64,000 nucleotides of DNA from Helopsaltes ochotensis (Eukaryota; Chordata; Aves; Passeriformes; Locustellidae), in the NCBI GenBank assembly GCA_013400155.1, contig VXBM01001553.1:1-64000 (forward strand), in the 5' to 3' direction. Made by a program: the position numbers and the translations under genes. Positions 12,601-23,900 of this stretch are shown one piece after another. Position 1 is the first letter of the stretch, and each line of letters starts with the position of its first letter. The notes beneath the pieces were generated by a model. The model was not told the origin of the DNA and did no database searches. It worked only from the letters and a program-made list of their open reading frames with translations.

Positions 12601-15600
12601 AGCACTACACTTAATAAGACTGTATGCAATAGCCTGTTGAAAGAGGTGTTAAACACAGTCAGATTCTACAAATTCACTACTATTAAAATTGGTTATTAGT
12701 GCTATAGTTATGAAACTAGGACATCAGATATAGCTCAGGTGACTCAAGTTCAATTTCCTGCTTATAAAAACATGTAAGAACATCTACAAAATAAACTGGG
12801 ATGATGGTCTCAGCTTAATCTAGGAAAACGGCCCTAGAAGCATCCCTGATAGAAGACAGATTTACAGTTCTTAGCGACTGAAACAAGGAAGTACTTTTAT
12901 CTGTTAAGTGGACATTCTTGGCTCTGAACTGGACTGCGTATTTTTGGACAAATCTTTTTCCCTTCTTGCACATGCAGCATTAGTTTTTATACTTTATACA
13001 TGTTCTATCTGCTACCAGAATTGGGGAATAACCATATGAATTGTGATTCATTGTGGAAGAAATGAGTTTGATTAGAGTGGGGTAAAGATATTTTTTATTC
13101 TTTTTTCCTATCTAAACATCTAACTCCTTGCTTATTAACAGTTCCCAAGGGGGTTTGCGTACACGAGAATGCTGAGTTCTTGGTAAGTTCCTGTTTCCAT
13201 AGCCTTCTAAAAATGCTTAAAAGATCAGTTAGTATACTTGATCAAAAGTGTTACAAAAAGGTTTATCCAGTACAACGAGTATTTTAGAAATTTCAAATTT
13301 CTGTCAAGAGTTTATCAATTTCACAAAGCCTAAATCTTTTCCATTAAGTTTCCTATGCAGGAAAGAAATTGAAGAGCTGCATGTATGTCAGTATTATCGA
13401 GGACTTTGTGTTAAGTGTGCTGGCATTTAAAAACGTCAGTCCACATTTATTGTCAGCACATTATTGCAGTTTGAAGACTCTGTTTTCAAAAATTAAAATA
13501 CATGTAAATAAGTATTATTCTAACCAAATCTAGATTTCTAATTAATTCTATTGGGTCTCGTAATTGTACCCATTCTTTTAATATCAGAGATTGTCATTGC
13601 TATACAAGACTTCAATAAAGATACATATTAAATTATATTCTGTATTTAAAATGTTGTCTTCATAAATGGATAGCCAAATAGCTATCCAGTTGTCTTTATG
13701 ACATTTTTCCTTTTCCATTGCTTCATTTACAGATTTTTTTTAAAAATTAATTTAAATTAATAAATGTCTGTTAAACATGTAATATCTCATTAATATGTGA
13801 TTTTGTTTTCCTTAAAATGTGTAGCCCAACTCCTCAGTCTTTGTTGACAAGTGTCAGAATTGTATCTGCACAAATGATGTGAACGTCAGCACTCAACTGA
13901 ATATCATCTCCTGTGAACGTGTCCCCTGCAACACATACTGTCAACCAGTAAGTGGCAAACTTAAAGAAACAAAAGACCCCAAAATACTCATATATGTGAA
14001 CACCAGTTTGATCAATTAGTGGTATTAAGCAAAGGACAGGGAGTTGAAGCCCAGAGACCAACTCCAGCATGAATATCAACTGTTTTTTGAGCAATCTACT
14101 GCCTGAGATTGACTGGGTAACTGTCAGCATTCAATTCACCTTGGCAGAATTAGCTGGGAAATTTCTGTAGACCACCTTGTGGAGTGATATTTAATTATTA
14201 TGCATATTTATTCTAGTGCTTTAATTTATTCCATGTATAATCTGCTTCTATTACTTGTCTTCTGTTGGGTTGGAACACAAGAAGGCACAAATTTAGAGCA
14301 TAATCAATTAATGGATTCACATGTGTTCATTTATTTCTCAAAAATTTCTCTATCATAGTGCTATTGTTTTTAATTAATTTTAATTTCTAGGGATATGAAA
14401 TTAAACCAGTGAAAGGTGAATGCTGTGGAAAATGTGTGCAGACCAAGTGTATTATACGCACAGCAGACAATTCTGAACTCATCTTGAGTGTAAGTATGCT
14501 CTATGTCTTAGTTCTCCACCAAATCTGTAAAGTTCCCAGTTCCAGAAAGGGAACATCTCCTTGCCAGAGACAAGGCTTTAGTATAAGTTTGCACCTGAAA
14601 AATCAAAATCTCGTCTAAAGCAAAACCTAGCTCAAATTTTTTGACCTGAAGGTAGTCTCATGAAATAAAATTACTGTAAGGCCCTTCCTGAAATGAGAAA
14701 TCCAATACCATTTGAAGGGGTTTTCCTCCAGTATCTGGAAGCTTGGGCTTTTCCATGTTATTTGATTTCTGTATGCTAAAACACACCATTAAAGCCTGCA
14801 TATGAAACAATCCTATGGCCCTAGTAAGATGAAGGTTTAGGGTTTTTCTTAATTAACATAAAACAGTCTACCTTTTTGAAGGCAAAATCCATTGGCATGG
14901 ATGATTTTGTTAAAGTACTCAGTGTACTTTAGAGATGTTTTTCTTTCTCAAGGAAAATACCATGTAAAACTGAAAATCTCTCCATGTATGGCATATTGCA
15001 ATACATGTCATGATCTGTATTCCAAATGGCTGTTAATCTAAAAATAGTTGACTGGGAAACAAAATGAAAGTCATTATCAGAGGGCAAGAAAATTTCTGTC
15101 TGAGCTCCCTTCAGCTTTCCTTATTATATTTTGCATTTCACTTGCAGCCTGGAGACTTTAAAAATGATCCTCGCAACAACTGCACCATTTATAGCTGTGT
15201 AGATGTCCACAACCAGCTTATCGCTTCCACATCTGAGATTACCTGTCCACCATTCAACGAGGACAGCTGCAAACCTGTAAGTAAAAATGGAAAATTTACC
15301 CTCTACTCCATGCCTAGGTTACTTCAGTTTAGTTCAGCCATCTAACGAACAACAAAAGTAAAATTTAGCAATGATGGCCTTTTGTCATAATTTCTCAGTC
15401 CTAAGGGCAGAAATTCCAGTTGCATCCATGCCCAACCCTTTAGAGTGTATAAAATAAGATGCCTGGGTGAGAATTCAATGTTTGTAACTGGTGGCTCTCT
15501 CTCAGTAGCCAAAATACTGGTCAGCACCGAGATACTGAATCTTTACTGACTGCTTTGTTTGGGGTTCTGTCTCAGCAAGAACCAGGTTTCCTTGAATGTT

Positions 15601-17752
15601 ACAGAAACACAAGCTGTTCAGTCAGTAGGCTGCCAGTAACAACGTGCATCGTCCCCATTCAAATACAGAGGACTCTGAAAAACCATTTGTTGGAATTGCT
15701 TCTGAGGAAAAATTGCATGATGTTAACTGTAGACTTCCTTAAAAATTGTTTTTATTTTCACATGCCTTTGTAAATTGATAGATTTCAAGTCAGGAAGAGG
15801 CTGTTATCTGTGCTTATTTAGATCAATGTTACAGTTTCCGCTAGTTATTTCCAGTCAATGAAGAATTGCTTTCCTCAGTTTTTGACCTTAATGCCTATTT
15901 AATATAGAAAAATAATATAATGTAATTTTTTTCTGTTTCTTTCTCTTTTAGGGAACTATTTCATTCTTACCTAATGGCTGTTGCAAAACCTGTAAGTATG
16001 CCAGTGTATCCGAATCAACAATACAGAGAATTAATCGTCTTCTTAAATCAGCCCATTTTCCAGATAAAATTCTCTTTAAATAGATACTTTTATATTTATA
16101 TTTGTCATTCCAAGCCTTCACTGTCTGATCTCTCTGGAGAAGTTCAAGCTGAAGCAGAACTTAAGGCAATTCTTTGAGTGCGCTAGTGAAGCCCAGGGAA
16201 TGCTGAGGTGCAAGGGATTCCTGAATCTATTTCACTAGAAGTATTTTCTGCTCTTTCCCCGTAGGTGCCCCTCTGGACAGCCGCACACCGTGCTCCGTGC
16301 GCCACAGAAAAGACTTCATTGTCTACAATGGCTGCCGCTCTGTGGACAGAGTTGACTTGACTGAATGTGAAGGAACATGTGGAACCTTCTCGCTGTAAGT
16401 AAACTCACCAGACAATGAGATTTAAATCCTGGTAGCACTGAGCTTGTTTATATAAAAGGAACAATAAATAGTAGGCTACACAATGGTAGAAGACCTGGAA
16501 CTATCTGCTTCCTGAATCATGGACATTAAATCATGGAATCTGTGACTGACCGGTTGATTTGTCATAATACAAAGCAGAAAAGTATATTAAAGTGTTTTGG
16601 GATTCAGACAGCTCTGATAAGGCTTGTTCATCTACTAAGAGCTGGTTTTATGTCAGACCACCTAGGCTAGAAATCGTCACAGAAGAACATGGATTATTTC
16701 CTGAAATGAGAATGAGCTCAGAGAGCAGCCAGACAGGACAACTTGAAGGGGAAAAGCTGCTTCTCAATAGTAAACACCTAAAATGAAATACACATACATC
16801 TTTTAAAGGAAGAGTCAAATATGCACAATTTTTATACAGTGAAGAAATGAGAAAATGAATGTTTTAAATGTGGTATTAGTAGAGTAACTTGACTGTACAT
16901 TCTCTCTGAAATGAGAGAAGATATTAAGAAGTGACTATATCAAAGTGGTTAGTAGGACACCTGGTAGTGAGCCACTAAAACACTGGAAAAACAACTCTAA
17001 CTCTCCAAAGAAACTTACTGCCTATCACTGAGTCTGCCACAGTGCACCTTACATGGATGAAAACTGATCTTTAGTATCACATGGAACTCTGAGAAGCCAG
17101 AGAGTTTATTAGTATTTTAAAATTCCTGATCATCTTAGGGTCTTGTTGTGGTTGCTTCTACTGAATACCAAAGAAAAAGATGGATTCTATCACAGTTTAT
17201 AGCCTGATATTGACAGATTCTTCAGGTTAGGAATAGTGCTTAGGAAGCTGATGAACACAAGGCTGCAAAAAGTACTTTGCTGTGAGAGGGGAACAGAAAG
17301 AGCTGCTGCTTCCCCCTCATGTTAACACTGCCTGATTGGATTATGCGTTTTATAATCGCAGTTCTGTCAGATGAGCTTAGCACTTCCATTAGCCACAACT
17401 GCAGCTCTTCTCACAGGAGTTCTGTACCTGATTTCACCCTTTTCCTGTACATTGGCTTCTGGCACAGAGTAACGTTGCCATTTTGCATGTTGACAGATAC
17501 TCTGCTGAGGCCAATTCCATGGACCACAGCTGCTCCTGCTGCAGAGAAACAAGCACCACTGAGAAGCACGTGGTTCTGAAATGCCCCGGTGGGCACGCGG
17601 TGTCACACAAGTACATCTACGTGGAGAACTGCAGCTGTCAAGACACTGAATGCAGCATGCCACGGTCCAATGAGCTGCAGAACAACGAAAAAAAAGACAA
17701 GACGAGCGCTCTGAATCGGATCAAGAGAGCCATCAGCTTAACATCAAAATGA
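1..17752 (+). CDS. MUC2: Mucin-2 (gel-forming secreted mucin), 3' part, 22 exons
   Basis: MUC2 is the secreted polymeric mucin that builds intestinal mucus gel. The 5' part lies outside the window. Exons read from splice sites: 1-92 (partial), 1039-1176, 2271-2474, 3506-3691, 4747-5555, 6714-6888, 7432-7679, 8813-8996, 9118-9322, 9966-10144, 10785-10854, 11182-11282, 11438-11469, 11639-11813, 12435-12539, 13142-13182, 13825-13947, 14391-14489, 15148-15276, 15952-15991, 16265-16394, 17497-17752. All junctions are GT/AG and all phases agree. This gives about 1,239 residues: PTS mucin domain, cysteine-rich module, D4 (VWD, C8, TIL), VWC modules and cystine knot. MUC2 is preferred over other gel-forming mucins because D4 segments such as TFDGLYYSYQGNCTYVLVEE and SCPRTLIVRHETQEV match human MUC2 as remembered. 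No frameshift or internal stop was seen. Exact exon ends are inferred without transcripts. Confidence 0.93.
4747..5555 (+). other. MUC2: MUC2 main visible PTS mucin-domain exon
   Basis: This 809-base exon encodes about 269 residues, dominated by Thr, Ser and Pro with almost no charged or aromatic residues until its last dozen codons. Phrases such as TTTSGPTPS recur imperfectly, for example near 4945 and 5135. Such segments are densely O-glycosylated in the Golgi and form the stiff, water-binding rod of the mucin. The last codons (CTIFPNESYE) leave the PTS composition and begin the cysteine-rich module continued in the next exon. Acceptor TCTTAAAG at 4746 and donor GAG/GTGAGT at 5555 fit phases 1 and 0. 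Confidence 0.9.
6714..6888 (+). other. MUC2: MUC2 cysteine-rich module between PTS and D4
   Basis: The exon encodes a cysteine-rich stretch with WWLCNCTKAIC near its start and DEDGCCWHWECDC at its end. It joins the PTS domain to D4. The ovomucin-alpha exon 56300-56477 has the same position and phases (175 against 178 bases) and ends in a similar GCCEISECQC pattern, so the module is shared by both genes. Confidence 0.85.
7432..9322 (+). other. MUC2: MUC2 D4 von Willebrand type D domain (exons 7432-7679, 8813-8996, 9118-9322)
   Basis: The domain begins with CTGWGDPHYMTFDGLYY, the canonical VWD opening. It runs through GVYIDNYHCD, VALPYKKFGV and YNGLSFSIRMPY to a GQCGTC motif split across the exons ending at 8996 and starting at 9118. 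GDPH is at 7449-7460. In human MUC2 the Asp-Pro bond of this motif is known to break autocatalytically, leaving a reactive C-terminal anhydride; that it happens here is inference. The end of the third exon carries a short Ser/Thr/Pro stretch (TGSPSTPPTQP) leading into C8. Confidence 0.92.
9966..11282 (+). other. MUC2: MUC2 D4 C8 and TIL modules (exons 9966-10144, 10785-10854, 11182-11282)
   Basis: The first exon encodes the C8 module, with CHAFVQPEKYYAACVFDSC and then AATCADQGVCIDW. The next two encode a TIL-type module with HECPSGKEYRACGP and VEGCFCPNGTML. Phases run 2/1, 1/2 and 2/1 and match the equivalent ovomucin exons 59352-59530, 60008-60077 and 60232-60353. The first pair is 179 bases in both genes and the second is 70 in both. 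Confidence 0.9.
11438..14489 (+). other. MUC2: MUC2 von Willebrand C modules (exons 11438-11469 to 14391-14489)
   Basis: Six exons (11438-11469, 11639-11813, 12435-12539, 13142-13182, 13825-13947, 14391-14489) encode cysteine-rich VWC-type modules. Landmarks are CQDCICLEG, DSCCPLFTC, CNTSLCTAKAPKC, DKCCPVYQC, VPKGVCVHENAEF, CQNCICTNDVN and GECCGKCVQTKC. The two shortest exons (32 and 41 bases) have exact size partners in the ovomucin gene. These extracellular modules lie between D4 and the terminal knot. Confidence 0.88.
15148..17752 (+). other. MUC2: MUC2 C-terminal region with cystine-knot domain
   Basis: Exons 15148-15276, 15952-15991, 16265-16394 and 17497-17752 encode the last module. 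It has PGDFKNDPRNNCT, FLPNGCCKTC, the knot opening TPCSVRHRKDFIVYNGC, ECEGTCGTFSLYSAEANS across the last splice, then HSCSCCRE and CSCQDTEC. Cystine knots of gel-forming mucins make the disulphide-linked C-terminal dimer in the ER. After the last cysteine (in TECSMPRS) is a charged tail of about 30 residues containing RIKR, and then TGA at 17750-17752. Confidence 0.92.
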
Positions 17753-17998
17753 AGGCAAAAAAACCCTGGCATCGTTAACTAAAAGGACTGTGAACCATTC
17801 TTTACCTCCTTGACTACTTTTGAACTTCACTTTTCCCAGTAACTGCATCCTGTTTGTTCTCTAATTAATTAATAACAGTGCCCTATTTATTTGTGCACAA
17901 AATAAGAATTTGTATTCTCACAAGTGTACAGCCTCTTGGGTCCTTTCCAAATCTGTTTATTTTTCTCTGAATGATTAAAAGCACATCTCAAAAAGCAT
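17753..17998 (+). other. MUC2: MUC2 3' untranslated region
   Basis: The sequence after the TGA contains several A- and TTAATTAA-rich stretches and ends shortly after an ATTAAA hexamer at 17974-17979. The cleavage site near 17995 is inferred from the usual 10-30 base spacing. Confidence 0.65.
17974..17979 (+). promoter_or_regulatory. Probable MUC2 poly(A) signal ATTAAA
   Basis: ATTAAA is the commonest variant of AATAAA. It lies about 220 bases after the stop codon and is followed by a T-rich region from about 18001. No perfect AATAAA was seen between the stop and this site. Confidence 0.65.
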
Positions 17999-20900
17999 GG
18001 CTTTTGTACTTATTCTTATACAGTCTTGATAAGTTTGAGTTTGAAGAGAAGAGAAAAGTTCTTTTTCAAGTTATAGGAAGTCAAGTGATTTCCTGAGTTT
18101 TTGGGGTATCTACTCCTGGCTCCTTAAAAGCTGATCAGATTGTGCTGTTCAGAAGACCTGACCTATAAGGTGGGGGGAGAGAAGATGATGCTGTCTGCCA
18201 CAGCAAAGGCAAAGACGAATAATGATCATGAAACTATTCAGAAGACTTGGAGGAACTTCTAGTTCAGCACCAGAATTTACTTTAGCAGGGCTCTGTATGT
18301 TAGAACAGTCTCAGTTCATCGCAATTATGTATTTTCACTAAAAAAGGAATCCCTCCGCTATGTGAAGTTCACTCACAGTGCTTTCAGGATGTATGGTTAC
18401 TACTGTAGTAAGAGCTCTCCAAATTCCAACATTTGCAAAACAGATGCCCATCACTATGCTAGTAATCCTAGGCTGGGCTTCCTCTGCAAAAAATGGAAAG
18501 CAATAGACATTTTTGATAATAATTTGTCTCACAACAAAGGACACATCTAAGGGAGTGCCTGTTTATCTTATTGTAAGGGAAGTTGAAGCAGGTAACTGGA
18601 AGATGTTAATTTCTCTTGAATCATCTTAGAGTACAATGAGAGTAAACCACATCTGTTGTAGTGAAAAAAAATGCTTTTGTTTTATTTTTTCTCCATTAAT
18701 GAAATCTTTATTGTCAATAGCCAACCTCAATACTGGCATCTTTGCTACCTAAATGATTGGTGGCACCATTTTTTGCTACTAGGAGCCTATCAAATGTGCT
18801 GCAGCTTAAAAGGCAGATAAGATTTCTGCCTTTTATATGACTGATAAGGATGCACAGAAAGTGGAACTCCACTTTTTTTTTCAGCTTTACAATACTATGA
18901 TTGGAAAGCAGATTTCTCTGGAGTTGGAGAGGTAGCTGATCTAACAAGAAGGAAGTTTTGTCAGTTTACAGAGCAAGCTGCAGCATTCATGAAGCCCAGT
19001 TTATGCTTTAGTACAGGTTTCTAAGGATTTCTACCTCTTGATTCATTGTGAGATATGACTGAGAGTTTTCTCCCAGGGCACTTACAAAGTCACTCTCCTC
19101 TGTGGATTCTTTGTTATCAAACAATTTCTATGCTGACACTAGAAGCATACATTTCCTTGAGTTTTTTGCAAAAATTGCTTTTCTCAAAATCTGTTGACAT
19201 TTATCTGTCTTTGACATTTTCATTTTTGCAGTTAAATTGGCTGAAGTCAGCAAATAAATTCCAGATACAAGGTATGATCAAATCTGCCTTGTTTCCTATG
19301 AAAAAGAGATAAAACATTGCTAGTCAGTAGTGGCATTTTGCTGCGTACTGTATTTACACTGAAATATAAAATCTTCCTTGCTTAATTTATTTTCCATTTA
19401 GTCCATAGTTTGCACAGGCTCTTTCTGTCCCTTCTAGTGATGGGCAAACTACTTCTTAATGAGAAATTCTAAAGATCCTGGATAAAAGTCAGTAAGGCTG
19501 CAGATTTTGGCTTCACCACTGCAGGGCAGTCTATGGCTGAGAATATAAAGTCACTTCCTACCAAAAAAAGCAAGCTGCCTCGAAAGGTAGTTTCTATTTC
19601 ATCACACTGAGGGTTTTATCTCTCAGAAGAATGAATGCTGATCTCTCCCCACAGACATTTATATGCTCTTAATAAGCACTGGAGAAACAATTACTCTGAC
19701 AAGAATTTACATGCAAGGTGTTGTTTGTCACAGTGCTCTGGGTTATGGCAGCCCTCTCAGTTTTGGTGCTGGGTCAGTGCTGCCCCATAAGCAGGTTCAC
19801 AAGCACACACTGTCAGAGAATTCTTACTTACAAGTGCTTGGCAGTTCAGGTCACACTGCACATGTTAAACCTCCACCCCCTTCTGCACTCACAGTCACCT
19901 TAGAACATTGTGGTTCTGTTTGCACCTGCTTTTCCAGTGGAACTGGATGACAGAGTTGAACAGATTAAACTTTCTCCAGTGGAGAAATCCACCAATAGTA
20001 TTTGGGAGAGAAAGGAAGAAAAGAAACCTTAACTGTGTATCTCTACAAAGAGTAGTAGTGGCAATGAGCAGCAATTTTGGTCCCCTCCACAACCCTCTTG
20101 GAAGTAAATTGAGATCTGCATTATCTGATCCCAGGAAGCATTTTGTTTCTTAAGCAAGAGCTGTTGGGTCTGCAGGCCACAAGAGATTCTTCTGGAAAAC
20201 CCAGGAAAAAAACTGAGGAAATGTCTCATCACCCTCTCTGAAAGGGTGGTATCAGCCTATTAGGGACTCATGAGATTGTGGAACCTTCTGATCCCATGGT
20301 CTTCCAGGCAGGACCTACCACAAAGGACCATGGCAGCTTCATAGAAAGCATTAGTGCTGGAAAAGAGTGGGCTTGATTTCCTCTGTCCTCAAAGAATGAC
20401 TCCATTCTCCAGGAACTGTCTTGTCTTCTGGAGTCTAGCAAAAATGGAGCAATAGCAAGAGCCCATGTCTTGTCTCCATGCCTGAGATCTGTGTTCATCT
20501 CCTCCAGACTTTCTATCTAGCCTCCCACTTTCATTGGTGGTGAGGGGTTTCTCTTTGTTTTGTTTCTTTTTCTTTCTCTCCCAGTACTTAAGTTTCAGTT
20601 TTGTCTTGAAAAATGGGGAAGCCTTTGTCTTGAAAAATGGGGAGGCAAGTAGGACTTCCAGCCACACAGCCTTTGAAGGCACCAAAACCCAAGGTCCCAG
20701 TTCCTGCTGTCCAAGATCACATGGGTTTCACTTCCACTTGTAGTCTTCTCATCCAATATAGTTTGAATCTCAAACAATTTCCTTATAGTTACCTGGAGAT
20801 GCACTGGAAACTCAGTGCTGTTCATAGGACTCTTCAGCAACACAGTGGCAATTTCCATCTGGAGTTTAAAAGGAGCTCACAGAAGATTTGCTGATAAAGA

Positions 20901-23900
20901 GAGCACAGTTTTTTTATGAAGCATTACTGGATAAGTGTTTTGAGAACACCTGAGACAGAAAGGAAAATACCTGTCAGCAATATGGAAAAAATCACTTCTG
21001 CTATCTGAGGTGAGGCAGATGGGATTCAGAAAGAGGGGAAAAACCACATGCAAACCAAGAATTCTTCCCAAAATAATACAAGGTAGGGGCTGCTGATCTA
21101 ATAATTACCTTGTTTTCTAATCTAATTGTATTCTTTCTTTAATAGCATTATTTTGAGCTGAGGGAAGGGTGAGATAAAATTTTTGGTGTGTTTACCATTT
21201 GAGTGTACTTTGTTAAACCACACTTCACTGAACTAAGCACATGCAACTCGGCATATAAGCCCCAGTGAAAGGACTTTAGCAAAGGCAAAGCCCTAAGTAA
21301 ATAATCATGCAGTTACTGTGCTTGTTATACACTGTTCCATTTGTCTGGAAAAGCAAACTCAGATACTGGGAAAAGACAGAAATAGACTGACAAACTCTGA
21401 GATTATAGGAAAGAACATTCTTGTAGTTTTAGGTCTGACAAAAAATGATATACATTTAAATAACTGCAACATTGATATAAAATTTCTGAAATTTCACCTC
21501 CTAGCAGAAGCTTTGAGGGGTAGAGAGGTATTTTAAGGCAGAACAAGTTCTTAAAGTTGAGCAGCCCTCTTCCAGGGCCAAATTTCCAAAATTAACTCAC
21601 TCTTTTCAGGCTACCATAAACACCTGTGTTCTGGCAACCCCCTGAGCCTAAGGTCCAAACAGATTCCAAGCAGACTACCTAAGCCATATTTCCATCACTA
21701 GTACAGAAGATCCTGTAAGTTCTTTTTCAGCATCGTGTTTCTAAAATCTGTTCTGTGAAAACTGAATTCGCTTTAATGTTCCGGTTTTTTAGCACTCTTC
21801 CATGAAATGCTTGAATTCTTTTCACAAACTAATCTCTAGAACAGTAAAAAACACCACTGTGATGTTTCCCGTTACCCCGAGCCTTTGAGAAAACTCAAGC
21901 AGAGAGAAAGTATGGCAGAGCTGGCACTGAGAAGGAGCACCTGTGCTCCATGCAGCTTTCTTTTAAGCAGTAACAAAAGGCAACATGAACAGTGATCAAG
22001 GAATGGAGCTTTACACAGTGTCTGTGACCTGACACAGCAGTTAAATTTCAATAGTCTGTCCATTTGGACTAGTGTAGCTGAGCACTTCTTGCCCTTTTTT
22101 TCAGAATCTATGGGATCTGTATGATCATTCTTCCTCTTAAAAGTACAGGGAGTCTGAGCAAAACGTATGGGCAGGTAGTTCTTGGGTGGCTAATTCTACC
22201 TTCCACACAAAAACCCCTAGGCCAAGGTTGCTTAGGTTCCCACCTTAACTTGTTTTCTGCCCCATCTCTAAGCCTTTCTTTTGACTTGCAGTAAATTTCA
22301 GTCGTGGTGAACATGGTTACCGGGTATGTAATTTCATATTATTTCAACATTATAGACTTCAGTATTAAGCATGCAGTGGCCTCTTCTGAATTATCTTGGC
22401 ACGCAGGAAATATGAAATTGCTTTTAAAAAGAGGTAGAATCTGCTCTAGCCTAAACTCCATAAAAGTTGTAATTATTAAAGCAGAAAATTCATATGCTTC
22501 CCTTTGTTCTGCTACCCTATAGCATAGGTTTAAAGAAAAACCTTTCAAGCAGAAAATCTCAAGGGCCCAACCTCCTGATGACACAACTTTCTATGCAGGG
22601 AGTCTCTCTTACGTGAGGAAGTGCCAATAGGTCAAAGAGACCTGGGTGCAGGAACACCAATCAGCCGTGTCATTACTCCTTGTATGTGGATTTTGAAAGA
22701 TCTACATCATCTTAAAGAAAAAGAGAAAAGAGCAGTTGGACTCATTCCTTGCAAACAGGAATAACTAATGTCCTTGATTTGCTCACAAAAAGTCAAGGAG
22801 CCCTATGGCAAGATGAGAGGTTAAGGGACTTTGTGTCCATTCTAAGGCAAAACGTAAGAAAACATCCAACCACCTCCCACCAAAATTGAAATACTGAAGG
22901 CATTCATCATGTATTTTAATGGACAATTAATGACAGATACCCATTCCCTCCTTTCCCACTGCCTGCTCAGATCACCTTATGCTTAATGACCTCTGTTTCA
23001 AACTGTTTGGTAGACACAAATCTGATAGATCAAATAGATCTTTAATGTAATTTTCCTAAATTCTATGATACCATGCAGAGGATTAAAAAGGATAATCCAC
23101 GTTGTTCTTGAATTCTACTGCAAATTTAGAATGTACAAATGATTGTTATAACTACCAGTTATGTAAAGTATTTTGCCAAAATCACTTCGGATGTTTTTTT
23201 ATCATGTGGATTATTGGCACAACTGCCTGACACCAAGTGAAATGTTTTCCTAGCTAGCATTACTTTGTTAATGGAGCGCACATTATTTCTTTAGAGTTAT
23301 TTTCTAGGCAGTGCTTGTAAAACACCGTCTTACAGTGGATACTCATTTCAAGAAGCAGTACCAGTTTTGCCTGAAATGAACTGGATTGTTAGAGGATTTC
23401 CAATCTCAACCTCCTAGTATTGAACTGGTCATAACTCTTTACAGCACATATGGAATCATCTTTTGACTGAAGGATATGATACAAATGCAACTGCCAGTCT
23501 TCAATACAGTGGCTTGCTATGAAGGGTATTAATCCACCAGATACCTCCTATTTGAGTGTGTCTTTTACCAAGTTGGTAGCAAAAATATATTTTTGTGAGT
23601 CACTGGTGTATTACATTAGCTTCATAATGGCTTATCTTCAGTGAGTCAGTGGCGATAAAGAAGCTGAGTTAATATTTACCCATTGTATTTACTAAAATCA
23701 CATACCCTTTAATGGCAAATGATCCATGAAATGGGCTGTAAAGGGGCCAAGAGGAATTGTTCTTTTTGCTAATACAGCTGCAGGAGAGGGAAGGCCTCTT
23801 ATCCTGCAGGGTCCAATAAAGGAAAGAGTTATTATTCCCAGTTTGTCACTGCAGGGGGAATAGTTGTAACTTGTGTGCCAATAGCAATGATTCAGTGGTA

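Larger units (their letters stand above)
3692..17496 (+). other. MUC2: MUC2 introns longer than 300 bases in the 3' half
   Basis: The larger introns are 3692-4746, 5556-6713, 6889-7431, 7680-8812, 9323-9965, 10145-10784, 11814-12434, 12540-13141, 13183-13824, 13948-14390, 14490-15147, 15277-15951 and 16395-17496. They are AT-rich with simple A or T runs (for example near 8317 and 12409). I see no RNA gene, intact transposon or extra in-frame cysteine-rich exon in them. Confidence 0.6.

Noticed and set aside
19718..19903. A small frame starting with a hydrophobic, signal-like stretch in the intergenic region
   Set aside because: It starts at GTG, not ATG, has no domain, splice partner or promoter, and is of chance length.
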